Source: Spirochaeta sp. (GTDB lineage: Bacteria; Spirochaetota; Spirochaetia; DSM-27196; Alkalispirochaetaceae). Taken from it: a stretch of DNA of 13,118 bases. The translations under genes were made by a program, and so were the position numbers. The stretch lies in assembly GCA_027859055.1 (NCBI GenBank), contig JAQIBO010000346.1, positions 1 through 13,118 on the forward strand, in the 5' to 3' direction. Of the stretch, positions 6,166 to 13,118 are shown piece after piece; within the stretch, counting starts at the first letter, position 1, and every line of letters begins with the position of its first letter. The notes beneath the pieces are model-generated. The model saw only the letters and a program-made list of their open reading frames with translations, was not told the DNA's origin and searched no databases.

Positions 6166-7140
6166 ATGATAGCACCACAACGAGCACGATTAATTGCGTT
6201 GAGCGCCCTTCTCCTGTTACTGTGTGTCGTGCCCGCTCTGTTTTCCCAGGTGTATCCCCGCCACGAGATGCTGGACGTCGTGACCCTCACCGACGGCACC
6301 ATCCTGAAAGGTCTCATTACCGAAACGGTGCCTGACCGCTACGTGGAGATCGAGCTGTACGGCGGATCCGTTTTTGTCCTCGGTTTTCCGCAGATCGAAT
6401 CAATTGAAGAGCAGCCCAACCCGGACTACGCGCCCACGTGGATAAAGGTAGACCTTGCGGCGATTCGCGCCGGTGAGGAGCAGCGTACAGCCTCTACGGA
6501 AACCGATCTCCCGAGTCTCCGCGACGGCGGGGTTACCTTAGGGGTGTATGTGGCTGCCGGGCCCGGGTGGTTCAGCGGACCCGACTGGGACGATGCGCTT
6601 ACCGACAACGCCGAGCAAGGGACGGCTCTGAATATGGGCTTCGGGCTGTCGGTTCGTGCCACGGGTCAGCCGGCGGCCTTTGCTGATACGATGTGGATGC
6701 TGGGGTTTCGCGGCGGCGTCGGTTATCAACAACGGGAAGGTGCGTTCTTTGCAGAGGACCCGTTTGGGGTTGGCGATCTGGAGTACGAGGAATGGACGGA
6801 TGTGGCGAACATTCCCCTTGAGGTGCTGATCGGCGGGGCGGGCGAGCGTTTTGCCCTCTACGGCGGATTTGGGCCCGGCGTGGCGGTCCTGACCTACGGC
6901 CCGGACTATGAGGCCAACTTCAAGGGAACCGGCGAGTTCGATGAAACAGACACGTATGACACGGACACCAGCGTCAGTATTATCGCAACGGCGTCCCTGA
7001 ACGCGGTGTTCCGGTTAGGGCGCTCCTGGGAAGCGGATCTGCGGGTTGCCTACGAGCGCCTGCTGATTCCCTGGGACAGTAACCGCGAGGTGTATCACAA
7101 CGCGATAGACTTCGCCCTGGGCGTGGGATACCGGTTTTGA
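6166..7140 (+). CDS. Predicted outer-membrane beta-barrel protein, paralogue A of a tandem pair
   Basis: The function is not recognised. The protein has 324 residues. Residues 1-27 are a signal peptide (MIAPQRARLIALSALLLLLC... LFS|Q). Residues 36-88 form a small domain with the pattern LDVV-DG-L-G, DRYVEIELYGG, EEQPNPDY; it is rich in short beta strands and resembles small Sm/SH3-like barrels in pattern only. A variable linker (about 95-118) is followed by alternating Gly/aromatic-rich strands to the end. The protein ends in GVGYRF, with a terminal Phe and aromatic/hydrophobic alternation like the BAM recognition signal of outer-membrane barrels. The length of the barrel part suggests about 8 strands. 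The start is set by AGGAGG five nt before the ATG. It is followed 21 nt later by its paralogue, likely in one transcript. Confidence 0.8.
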   Translation: MIAPQRARLIALSALLLLLCVVPALFSQVYPRHEMLDVVTLTDGTILKGLITETVPDRYVEIELYGGSVFVLGFPQIESIEEQPNPDYAPTWIKVDLAAIRAGEEQRTASTETDLPSLRDGGVTLGVYVAAGPGWFSGPDWDDALTDNAEQGTALNMGFGLSVRATGQPAAFADTMWMLGFRGGVGYQQREGAFFAEDPFGVGDLEYEEWTDVANIPLEVLIGGAGERFALYGGFGPGVAVLTYGPDYEANFKGTGEFDETDTYDTDTSVSIIATASLNAVFRLGRSWEADLRVAYERLLIPWDSNREVYHNAIDFALGVGYRF

Positions 7141-7144
7141 CCGG
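7131..7144 (+). other. Small hairpin at the stop codon between the two outer-membrane paralogues
   Basis: CCGGT-TTTG-ACCGG forms a 5-bp stem with a 4-nt loop and spans the TGA stop of the first paralogue. There is no T-tract after it, so it is not a terminator. It could affect translation coupling or mRNA processing between the two cistrons, or be chance. Confidence 0.22.
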
Positions 7145-7161
7145 AGATGGAGGATATAACG

Positions 7162-8136
7162 ATGGTACGACGGTTTGTCCTGACAGTGGTGATGCTGGGG
7201 CTGTGCGGCACGCTTGCGTTTGCACAGGTGTTTCCGGAGCGGGAGAACCTGGACGTCGTGTACATTTCCGACGGGTCGGTTCTGCGCGGTAAAATCATCG
7301 AAAACTTCATCGACCGCTACGTGAAGATTGAAATTTACGGCGGCACCACGTTTGTTATCGCCTACGAGAATATCGACGCGATCGAGGAAGAGCCGAATCC
7401 GGATTACAACTTGCAATGGATTCGGGTGGAAATTGGCGATCTCAGCGGACAGCTTGGTGACGGCGGAGAAAACGCCGACCCCGGCGCCGCACCCCGCGAG
7501 CGTGGCGAGTTCCTCGGTGACGGTAGTTTTGCAACGCTTTACGGCGGGCTCGCCTGGGTCCAGTTTGACGGGTCCGACTGGAACGATTCGCTCGACTCGG
7601 TAGATGCGAGGGATGAACGCGGCACCAGTGGCACTATCGGACTTTCCTATGCGTTTTTCAGCCAGGCGCGGCCGGACGTGGCGCCGTGGTGGGTATGGGG
7701 GCTCCGGACGGGTCTTGGATATGCCTGGCGCGAAACGACCGTGGATATCCTTGACCCGTCGGGCGGGGTTGATCGGCGCGAATACCTTTTCCGGGCGCAT
7801 ATTTTGGAGCTCCCTGCGGAGTTCCTGCTTGGTGGCGGTGGTGACCGCATATTCTGGTACTTTGGCGGCGGGTTTGGCGTCTCACTCCTCCTCGGTGAGC
7901 CGCAATCGGAATTTGACGGTCAAGACGTGGGTCACCCCAGTGGCGACGAAACGCAACACCCGATTCAGGCGTTTGTCCGCGGGACAACGGGCACCTATTT
8001 CCGGCTTGGCAGCAGCGACTGGGTGGGTGACGTTCGTCTGGTCTACGATCAGAATCTGACCGGCTCCTGGTACGACAACTACGACCAGTATTACCGTTCG
8101 TTCACCGTCGGAGTTGGCGCGGGATACCACTTCTGA
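7162..8136 (+). CDS. Predicted outer-membrane beta-barrel protein, paralogue B of a tandem pair
   Basis: The function is not recognised. Like its upstream paralogue it has exactly 324 residues. The signal peptide is residues 1-21 (cleavage AFA|QVF). Residues 30-82 are the shared N-terminal domain: 30 of 53 positions are identical to the upstream copy by eye, including LDVV, DRYV, IYGG and PNPDY. The central linker is Gly/Asp/Ala-rich and unalignable. The barrel part keeps only patches such as PAEFLLGGGGDR and a W..D-R-VY strand, and ends in VGAGYHF with a terminal Phe. The ATG at 7162 is preferred because GGAGG at 7149-7153 lies 8 nt upstream; an ATG at 7147 would overlap that site. The gene is probably co-transcribed with the first copy and followed by 109 nt of non-coding sequence. 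Confidence 0.8.
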   Translation: MVRRFVLTVVMLGLCGTLAFAQVFPERENLDVVYISDGSVLRGKIIENFIDRYVKIEIYGGTTFVIAYENIDAIEEEPNPDYNLQWIRVEIGDLSGQLGDGGENADPGAAPRERGEFLGDGSFATLYGGLAWVQFDGSDWNDSLDSVDARDERGTSGTIGLSYAFFSQARPDVAPWWVWGLRTGLGYAWRETTVDILDPSGGVDRREYLFRAHILELPAEFLLGGGGDRIFWYFGGGFGVSLLLGEPQSEFDGQDVGHPSGDETQHPIQAFVRGTTGTYFRLGSSDWVGDVRLVYDQNLTGSWYDNYDQYYRSFTVGVGAGYHF

Positions 8137-8162
8137 ACCGTCCCCGAAACGCCCTTGAAAGC

Positions 8163-8191
8163 TTGACCTCCCCACTCGGATTACCTACCCT
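8163..8191 (+). promoter_or_regulatory. Probable promoter of the amino acid ABC transporter operon
   Basis: TTGACC (8163-8168), a 17-nt spacer and TACCCT (8186-8191). The -35 box is good; the -10 box keeps only the essential T, A and final T. The predicted start near 8198 would place the leader hairpin about 11 nt from the 5' end. It is weaker than the two other promoters described here and lacks a dyad in its spacer. Confidence 0.42.
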
Positions 8192-8208
8192 GACTCCATA
8201 TTAACGGA

Positions 8209-8227
8209 ACGGTCGCGGTGCGGCCGT
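8209..8227 (+). other. Leader hairpin just upstream of the ribosome site of the amino acid-binding protein
   Basis: ACGGTCGC (8209-8216) and GCGGCCGT (8220-8227) form an 8-bp RNA stem with one U-G wobble and a GGU loop. The stem ends 6 nt before the AAGGAGG ribosome site (8234-8240). There is no T-tract, so it is not an intrinsic terminator. A 5'-end hairpin that protects the mRNA from decay, or a protein-binding element, are possible roles (inference). Confidence 0.45.
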
Positions 8228-8245
8228 ATGCCCAAGGAGGAAGGG

Positions 8246-9133
8246 ATGATTCGACGGATTCTGCTGACGGTACTGATGGTCGCCGTTGTGACCGGAGGTT
8301 TGGTGTTCGCCGGTGGTCAGGCGGAGGAAAGCGCCGCCCCTGCGAGCGAGGCGGACAGTTCGCAGGAAACTGCGGCTGCCCTGGAACGCACACCGGATGA
8401 CCCGCGCCTGTACACGCCGGGAAAACTCACCGTGGCCACCGGTGACCCCGTGTATCCACCGTGGATGCTCAACAACGACCCCGCCGGGGGCGAGGGCTTT
8501 GAAAACGGTATCATTTACGCGCTTGCGGAAGAGATGGGGTTCGACTACGACGACGTTGTGTGGGTCACGCAGACGTTTGACCAGGGAATTGCCCCGGGAC
8601 CCAAGCCGTATGACTTTGCGATTCAGCAGTACTCGGTGACGGAGCCGCGCAAGGAGTTTGTCGATTTCTCTACCGTGTACTACCAGCCGGACAAAGCGGT
8701 AATCGCCCTTGCGGGCAGCGGGCTTTCAAACGCCCAGTCGTTTGACGATCTGCGGGAGGCGCGGTGGGGCGCCACGATCGGCACCACCGACCTGGACTAC
8801 CTGGAAAACACGATCGGTATTGACGATGTTGCGGTCTACGATGACCAGATCGGGACGTTCCAGGCGCTTCTTGCGCAACAGATCGATGGGACGGTTCAGG
8901 CGGTTCCGACCGCGCTGTACGCAACTGCCGTCCAGGTCCCCGAGGCGGAGATTGCGGCGATTCTCCCGTCAGACCCGTCGGATCTCGGTCACGGTCTTGT
9001 CTTTTCCAAAGGAAGCCCGATGGTACCGTGGGTTAACGATTCGCTTCAGACGATCATCGATCGCGGCGTTATCGAGGAGCTGAACCAGCAATACCTCGTC
9101 GGCGGCGCGGATATACCGGAGATCACCGAGTGA
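8246..9133 (+). CDS. Polar amino acid ABC transporter solute-binding protein (family 3)
   Basis: This periplasmic receptor captures an amino acid for the importer encoded by the next two genes. It has 295 residues. The signal peptide spans about 1-22 (MIRRILLTVLMVAVVTGGLVFA|GG) without a lipobox cysteine. A disordered acidic, Ala/Ser-rich linker runs to about residue 50. The SBP_bac_3 fold starts at GKLTVATGDPVYPPW (59-73). Lobe 2 begins after the key segment YDFAIQQYSVTEPRKEFVDFS (122-142), whose Arg135 matches the family residue that holds the substrate carboxylate. GATIGTTDLDYLE (175-187) is the second-lobe binding loop. The ATG at 8246 is chosen because AAGGAGG ends 5 nt before it; an ATG at 8228 would place that site inside the gene. 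The stop overlaps the permease start by 4 nt (GTGA). Confidence 0.93.
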   Translation: MIRRILLTVLMVAVVTGGLVFAGGQAEESAAPASEADSSQETAAALERTPDDPRLYTPGKLTVATGDPVYPPWMLNNDPAGGEGFENGIIYALAEEMGFDYDDVVWVTQTFDQGIAPGPKPYDFAIQQYSVTEPRKEFVDFSTVYYQPDKAVIALAGSGLSNAQSFDDLREARWGATIGTTDLDYLENTIGIDDVAVYDDQIGTFQALLAQQIDGTVQAVPTALYATAVQVPEAEIAAILPSDPSDLGHGLVFSKGSPMVPWVNDSLQTIIDRGVIEELNQQYLVGGADIPEITE

Positions 9134-9978
9134 GTTCCCAGCGCCCCGCGTCGGCCCCGCCGCCGGGGCGCGTTATTCGCCCGCGCGACAAATACCTGCC
9201 CCACGTGATCAGCACCGCCAGCGTGCTGATCGTCTTTCTGCTGATCCGCCGGGTGGTGGTGAGCGCGGAGCAATGGCCGCGTATCAAGGCGCAGTTCTTC
9301 AACCTGGATGCGATGATCGAGGTGTTCCCCAAGGTGCTGGGGGGCTTTGCGATCAACATGACCGTCTGGGTTATTGCGCTGGTGGTGATCGCGATCTGGG
9401 CGCTGGTCCTGGCGATATTTCGCTCTCTGACCGGGCCGTGGTTTGCGCCGCTGCGGGTGTTCACTATCGTATACATCGACCTGCTGCGGGGTTTGCCATC
9501 TCTCTTGATGGTGCTGCTCTTCGGGTTTGGTATTCCCGCTTTGCAGATTCCGGGGCTTCCCCGGAGCAGTCTCTTCTGGGGTGCCACGGCGATGATCCTC
9601 ACCTACGCGGCGTACGCGGCGGAGGTGTATCGCTCCGGCATGGACGCGGTCCACGACGGGCAGAGGGCGGCGGCCAAGGCGCTGGGTCTTTCCCAGGGGC
9701 AGACGCTGCGCTTTGCTATTGTTCCCCAGGCGATCCGGAACGTCGTGCCCTCGTTGTTGAACCTGGCGGTGGCGTTGCAGAAGGACGTGGCGCTGTTGAG
9801 CGTTCTCGGCGTTCGCGACGCGGTTCGCGAGGCGCAGATCTACACGGCGCGGACGTTCAACTATTCGTCGCTGATCGCGGCGGCGGGGCTCTTTCTCGTT
9901 GCCACGATTCCGATGGCGCGCCTGACCGACTACGTCGCCCGGAAAGACCGGGAACGACGCCTCCAGAGGACAGAGTAG
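9130..9978 (+). CDS. Polar amino acid ABC transporter permease (HisM/GlnP family)
   Basis: This inner-membrane pore subunit has 282 residues, longer than the typical 220 because of an N-terminal extension with an extra hydrophobic segment (about 26-44) before the core. The core has TM segments at about 76-96, 107-137, 150-164, 205-227 and 247-262. The TNM/ETxxRG region reads IDLLRGLPSLLMVLLFG (116-132). The EAA loop EVYRSGMDAVHDGQRAAAKALGLS...IVPQA (165-201) is canonical and docks the ATPase. It starts with GTG in a 4-nt overlap with the binding-protein stop, so translation is coupled. As only one permease gene is present, a homodimeric pore is likely. Confidence 0.92.
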   Translation: MSSQRPASAPPPGRVIRPRDKYLPHVISTASVLIVFLLIRRVVVSAEQWPRIKAQFFNLDAMIEVFPKVLGGFAINMTVWVIALVVIAIWALVLAIFRSLTGPWFAPLRVFTIVYIDLLRGLPSLLMVLLFGFGIPALQIPGLPRSSLFWGATAMILTYAAYAAEVYRSGMDAVHDGQRAAAKALGLSQGQTLRFAIVPQAIRNVVPSLLNLAVALQKDVALLSVLGVRDAVREAQIYTARTFNYSSLIAAAGLFLVATIPMARLTDYVARKDRERRLQRTE

Positions 9979-9979
9979 C

Positions 9980-10723
9980 ATGCATCGCATACAGATCGAT
10001 CGCCTGACCAAGTACTACGGAGACAACCTTGTCCTCGACGACGTCAGTCTCAACGTGGATGAACACGAGGTGGTGTGCCTGATTGGCGCCTCCGGTTCCG
10101 GAAAATCGACGCTGCTCCGGTGCGTCAACGACCTGGTACAGTTTGATGCGGGATCTATCATGCTCGACGGTGTTTCGATCTTCGATGAAAGCTTTGGGAG
10201 AAACGGGCTTCATAAACGGATCGGAATCGTCTTTCAGGCGTACAACCTCTTTCCCCACATGAACGTGCTGGACAATATCACCCTCGCTCCGCGGCGGGTC
10301 CACGGCGTGAGACGTGCGGACAGTGAAGCGGACGCCCACCGCTTGCTTGGGCTCTTCGGCCTTGAGGATTTCTCCCGATCGTATCCGGAACAGCTTTCCG
10401 GCGGACAGCAGCAGCTGGTTGCGATCGTGCGCGCCCTGGCGACGCACCCGGATGTGCTGATGCTTGATGAGGTCACCGCGGCGCTGGACCCGGAGCTGAT
10501 CGGCGGGGTGCTGAAGGTGATTAAGGACCTGAAAGAACAGGGCATGACGATGCTGATCGTCACTCATGAGATGGGTTTTGCCCGCGATGTGGGCGACCGG
10601 GTCTGTTTCCTGGAAGGCGGCAAGATCCTGGAGGAGGGCGAGCCGGACGCGCTTTTCTCGGCGCCGCAACACCCCCGGACGCGACAGTTTCTGCAGCGCA
10701 TTATTGAGGCCGGGCGGTTGTAG
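9980..10723 (+). CDS. Amino acid ABC transporter ATP-binding protein (GlnQ/HisP family)
   Basis: This cytoplasmic ATPase powers the amino acid importer. It has 247 residues, the normal size. Walker A GASGSGKS is at 36-43, the Q-loop Gln at 86 (VFQAYNLFP), the signature LSGGQ at 139-143, Walker B VLMLDE at 159-164, the D-loop ALDPE at 168-172 and the switch His at 196 (IVTHEMGFA). All catalytic residues are intact. After the signature the usual Arg of SGGQQQR is Leu (QQQLVAIVRAL), a small deviation. The ATG at 9980 lies 1 nt after the permease stop, with AGAGGA 9 nt upstream as a moderate ribosome site. It is the last gene of the operon and is convergent with the gene that follows. Confidence 0.95.
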   Translation: MHRIQIDRLTKYYGDNLVLDDVSLNVDEHEVVCLIGASGSGKSTLLRCVNDLVQFDAGSIMLDGVSIFDESFGRNGLHKRIGIVFQAYNLFPHMNVLDNITLAPRRVHGVRRADSEADAHRLLGLFGLEDFSRSYPEQLSGGQQQLVAIVRALATHPDVLMLDEVTAALDPELIGGVLKVIKDLKEQGMTMLIVTHEMGFARDVGDRVCFLEGGKILEEGEPDALFSAPQHPRTRQFLQRIIEAGRL

Positions 10724-10744
10724 GCGTGCGTTTCCAGGCGGGGG

Positions 10745-10776
10745 CTGGTGCCGGCGGGTCTGCTGCCGGTGGCCAG
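10745..10776. terminator. GC-rich hairpin between convergent genes (possible transcription stop)
   Basis: The outer stem is CTGG (10745-10748) with CCAG (10773-10776); the inner stem is CCGGC (10751-10755) with GCCGG (10765-10769). A small asymmetric internal loop separates them. It sits in the 87-bp gap between the ATPase gene and the convergent gene, where a two-way terminator is expected. No T-run follows on either strand, so it would be an atypical or Rho-assisted terminator. Nothing else is seen in this gap. Confidence 0.33.
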
Positions 10777-10810
10777 CGGCCCGCGTGGTCTGGAGTGTGT
10801 GCCGTCAGCC

Positions 10811-11872
10811 TCAGCCGTCGCTTATCGGCTGGGAGAAGCGGAACAGGACACCACCGCTGCCGGGTTCCGCCACGGGCCGGCCCGGGCCGACCCGGCGCAG
10901 TTCACCGTCCTCGCCGCGTTGCACCTCCACCTCGCGCTCAATTACGGTCGGTTCGGAATACCACGCGACAAACTCGTTGAACTCACCTTCCACCTCGGTT
11001 TTGCGCTCCGAAACGGCCTCGGAATAGGACGCGTTCTCCAGATCCCGGGAGAGCCGGATGTACTCGTCAATGATCTGGGGAAAGCGGTAGTCCTCTTTGT
11101 CACGGTTGCTCTGAATCACGATTCGTTCTTCAAAACGGCGAATCCGCGCCGCTTCCTGGTCGGTAAAGTCGGGAACGGCGATCTGCAGCTGGCCCCGCCC
11201 ATCCTCGGGTATCGTGACACGCTCCTCCGTCACGACGAACGTGCCGAACATCCGCTGCTGTTCCACCCGGATCTGGTGGGTGCCCGCAAGAATGCGCGTC
11301 TGCGTGAGATTTTCCCCGAGCAGGTTGTCGTTGACGTACACCTGGTAGTCCCCCGGCGTGCCACGGTTGGAAACCGCCAGCCGGCCAAATGCGAGGCGTT
11401 CGTCGGAGAACTGGTCCAGCATCACTTCCACGATACGGTCCGCGGTATCGAATATTTCAAAGACCGAGGTGATCTGCCACGTGTTGTCGTAGACGACGGC
11501 GCCCTCGGCACGGTCAAACATCGCAACGCGGAACTCGGTGGTCCGGGCGTTCGGTTGGGAGATCGAACCGAAGATCAGGTTGTCGTATCGGTTGCGGGCG
11601 GCAAAGGAGTCCAGGTCCGCAGGGCTGGTGTTGCGAATGGGACTGGAGAGATTCTCAACCTCATATCCGCCAAGAAGATCGAGGTTGACGTTGATCGTCT
11701 GGGAAATCTCCGCTGCGAGGGTGTCGGAGTTTGCATCGTCGGAGTTGTTCTGCAACGGGGCGATACCGACCCGGGGCAGGCTCTGGGCCGTGAGGGTAAG
11801 CGTCGGAACCGCGAACAATGTGATCAGGATCGTCCCGAGAAGGACGGGGTGATGATTTCGGTGCGTCTTCAT
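10811..11872 (-). CDS. Exported protein with TolB/LpoB-like N-terminal part and PEGA-like domain
   Basis: The exact function is not recognised. The protein has 353 residues. A signal peptide covers about 1-29 (MKTHRNHHPVLLGTILITLF, cleavage near LTA|Q). Residues 33-150 form an alpha/beta region that starts PRVGIAPLQNNSDD and includes RYDNLIFGSIS. This pattern is like the TolB N-terminal/LpoB/CsgG-type fold. Residues 161-226 fit a PEGA-like beta domain (FGRLAVSN, YQVYVNDNLLGENLTQTRILAGTHQIRV), often found in surface or cell-wall associated proteins. A charged helical stretch (228-300) and a Gly/Pro-rich tail follow. There is no lipobox. Two adjacent ATGs exist (11875 and 11872); GGAG at 11879-11882 is 6 nt from the second, which is used here. 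It is convergent with the amino acid importer operon and has its own promoter. Confidence 0.82.
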   Translation of the reverse strand: MKTHRNHHPVLLGTILITLFAVPTLTLTAQSLPRVGIAPLQNNSDDANSDTLAAEISQTINVNLDLLGGYEVENLSSPIRNTSPADLDSFAARNRYDNLIFGSISQPNARTTEFRVAMFDRAEGAVVYDNTWQITSVFEIFDTADRIVEVMLDQFSDERLAFGRLAVSNRGTPGDYQVYVNDNLLGENLTQTRILAGTHQIRVEQQRMFGTFVVTEERVTIPEDGRGQLQIAVPDFTDQEAARIRRFEERIVIQSNRDKEDYRFPQIIDEYIRLSRDLENASYSEAVSERKTEVEGEFNEFVAWYSEPTVIEREVEVQRGEDGELRRVGPGRPVAEPGSGGVLFRFSQPISDG

Positions 11873-11908
11873 CATAGTCTCCACGATTTTCTGTCGGAAT
11901 TCCCTTCC

Positions 11909-11938
11909 ATTATACACCAATTCATCGGATCTGCACAA
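11909..11938 (-). promoter_or_regulatory. Sigma-70-type promoter of the PEGA-domain protein gene
   Basis: The minus strand carries a perfect TATAAT (11914-11909) with TTGTGC (11938-11933) 18 nt upstream. The -10 is consensus; the -35 keeps the TTG. The predicted start near 11902 falls in a GGAATTCC palindrome (11896-11903) and leaves a leader of about 30 nt. The promoter lies in the 90-bp gap after the UPF0210 gene, so the two minus-strand genes need not share a transcript. Confidence 0.6.
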
Positions 11939-11962
11939 AACAATACTCGATTCCGGGAGTTC

Positions 11963-13118
11963 TCAATTGCGGAAACCGGTCACCGGTGCGGGGATCAGGC
12001 CGCCACGCCGGATGAAGCCGGTACACGATGCGCCTTGAATCGGCATGATCGGCGCACGGCCGAGGAGTCCACCAAACTCCACCCAGTCGCCGGCGACGCC
12101 ACCGGGAACGGGGATGATACGCGCTGCAGTTGTCTTGTGGTTCATCACGCCGATCGCCATCTCGTCCGCGATAACCCCTGCCAGGGTATCCACGGATGTG
12201 TCACCCGGAACGGCGATCATATCCAGCCCGACGGAACAGATCGCCGTCATCGCCTCGAGTTTTTCCAGGGTGAGGGCGCCCCGCTCCACCGCCTCCGCCA
12301 TCCCCTCGTCTTCACTCACCGGCAAAAAGCTCCCGGAGAGGCCCCCGACGCGGGAACTGGCCATCAGTCCGCCCTTTTTCACCGCGTTGTTGAGCAGCGC
12401 CAGCGCCGCGGTAGAGCCCGGGGCACCGATCGAGGAAAGCCCCATCTCCTCAAGAATGCGCGCTACGCTGTCCCCCACTGCGGGGGTCGGTGCCAGGGAG
12501 AGATCGACGATACCGCGTTCCACGCCCAGGCGGTCCGCGGCCATGTCCACCACAAGCTGGCCAAGCCGGGTGATCTGAAACGCGGTCTTTTTAATGATCT
12601 CCGAGATCTCGTCAAGGCGTGCTTCGGGGTGGTTGCTGACGGCGTTGCGGACCACACCCGGACCGCTCACACCGACGTGGACGACCGTATCGGCGTTTCC
12701 CGGACCGTGGAACGCCCCCGCCATGAACGGGTTGTCCTCCGGTGCGTTGGCAAAGACAACAAACCGGCTGGCGGCAAATCCGCCGCGGTCTCCGGTGCGA
12801 TCGGCGGCTTCCTTCATCACCCCCGCCGCCATCCGCACCGCATCGATGTTAATGCCCGACCGCGAGGTGGCCACGTTGAGGGAACCGCACACCTTTTCAG
12901 TCTGGGCGAGGGCTGCCGGCAGTGCGCGGATGATCTGCTCGTCCGCGGGGGTTATGCCGCGGTGAACCAGGGCGGAAAAACCACCGAGGAAGTCTACACC
13001 AACCTCTACCGCCGCGCGCTCCAGGGTTTCCGCAAAAAGCATCGCCCCGGTTGCACCGGTTGTGCCGATCGCCGCCCGTCCCGCCGTGCGCCGGTCGGCG
13101 GTAAGACCGGGAGCGGCG
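11963..13118 (-). CDS. UPF0210/DUF711 (PFL-like) family protein, 5' end outside window
   Basis: This cytoplasmic protein belongs to a conserved family of unknown function that resembles pyruvate formate-lyase in fold. 384 residues are visible out of about 450. The frame is open to the window edge, and family-typical sequence (AAIGTTGATGAMLF) precedes the first internal ATG at 13040-13042. That ATG is therefore not the true start. Family hallmarks are EVGVDFLGGFSALVHRG, SRSGINIDAVRMA, HVGVSGPGVV, LEEMGLSSIGAPGSTAALAL and the C-terminal FGGLLGRAPIMPIQG...FIRRGGLIPAPVTGFRN motifs. No truncation or frameshift is seen. In many bacteria an ACT-domain protein (UPF0237) gene lies just upstream (established knowledge); here that would be beyond the right edge. 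Confidence 0.92.
   Translation of the reverse strand, partial: AAPGLTADRRTAGRAAIGTTGATGAMLFAETLERAAVEVGVDFLGGFSALVHRGITPADEQIIRALPAALAQTEKVCGSLNVATSRSGINIDAVRMAAGVMKEAADRTGDRGGFAASRFVVFANAPEDNPFMAGAFHGPGNADTVVHVGVSGPGVVRNAVSNHPEARLDEISEIIKKTAFQITRLGQLVVDMAADRLGVERGIVDLSLAPTPAVGDSVARILEEMGLSSIGAPGSTAALALLNNAVKKGGLMASSRVGGLSGSFLPVSEDEGMAEAVERGALTLEKLEAMTAICSVGLDMIAVPGDTSVDTLAGVIADEMAIGVMNHKTTAARIIPVPGGVAGDWVEFGGLLGRAPIMPIQGASCTGFIRRGGLIPAPVTGFRN

Noticed and set aside
9046..10011. Long minus-strand open frame opposite the amino acid permease
   Set aside because: The Arg/Gln/His-rich composition is typical of an antisense shadow; the sense strand has clear family motifs and coupled gene overlaps.
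11940..11962. Possible intrinsic terminator after the UPF0210 gene (ACTC...GAGT followed by a T-rich stretch on the minus strand)
   Set aside because: The stem is only 4 bp with an 8-nt loop and the T-run is broken, too weak to call.
1..13118. Search for CRISPR arrays, tRNA or rRNA genes, insertion sequences, toxin-antitoxin or phage genes
   Set aside because: No regularly spaced repeats, cloverleaf-like segments, transposase motifs or terminal inverted repeats were seen; nearly all sequence is accounted for by conserved housekeeping and transport genes.

Overview
The window comes from a GC-rich, Gram-negative-type (diderm) bacterium, most likely a free-living spirochaete of the Spirochaeta/Alkalispirochaeta kind. 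This is inference from several features. Two unrelated ABC solute-binding proteins both start their mature part with a 'FAGG-Q-E' type sequence without a lipobox cysteine. A 7TM-DISM signalling protein is present. Two proteins end like outer-membrane beta-barrels, and many proteins are acidic. No single marker gene fixes the species.

Layout. (1) Bases 1-4068, minus strand: a carbohydrate ABC importer operon read leftward as LacI-family regulator, solute-binding protein, MalF-type permease and MalG-type permease, the last cut by the window edge. The genes are tightly packed or overlapping, and the regulator is the first gene, so autoregulation is likely. Its promoter (4078-4106) has an inverted repeat that fills the spacer between the -35 and -10 boxes, and the -10 box sits so close to the ATG that the mRNA should be nearly leaderless. 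(2) Bases 4069-4249: a 181-bp divergent intergenic region, AT-rich next to the lacI-type promoter. (3) Bases 4250-6115, plus: a membrane diguanylate cyclase (jelly-roll sensor domain, seven TM helices, coiled coil, intact GGEEF). (4) Bases 6112-8136, plus: a strong promoter overlapping the cyclase stop codon, with a perfect 14-bp dyad in its spacer. It drives two tandem paralogous genes of exactly equal length (324 aa) for predicted outer-membrane barrel proteins with a shared N-terminal domain. (5) Bases 8163-10723, plus: a polar amino acid ABC importer operon (SBP, permease, ATPase) behind its own promoter and a leader hairpin. (6) Bases 10811-11872, minus: an exported protein with a TolB/LpoB-like N-terminal part and a PEGA-like domain. 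(7) Bases 11963-13118, minus: a UPF0210/DUF711 protein cut by the right edge.

Functionally this looks like an ordinary nutrient-uptake and envelope region: sugar import under a LacI repressor, amino acid import, a c-di-GMP signalling enzyme, and envelope proteins of unknown role. No mobile elements, CRISPR arrays, RNA genes or defence-type genes were seen. The least explained parts are the paralogous outer-membrane pair and its dyad-containing promoter, and the same spacer-dyad design in the LacI promoter. No intergenic stretch longer than 300 bases exists in the window.
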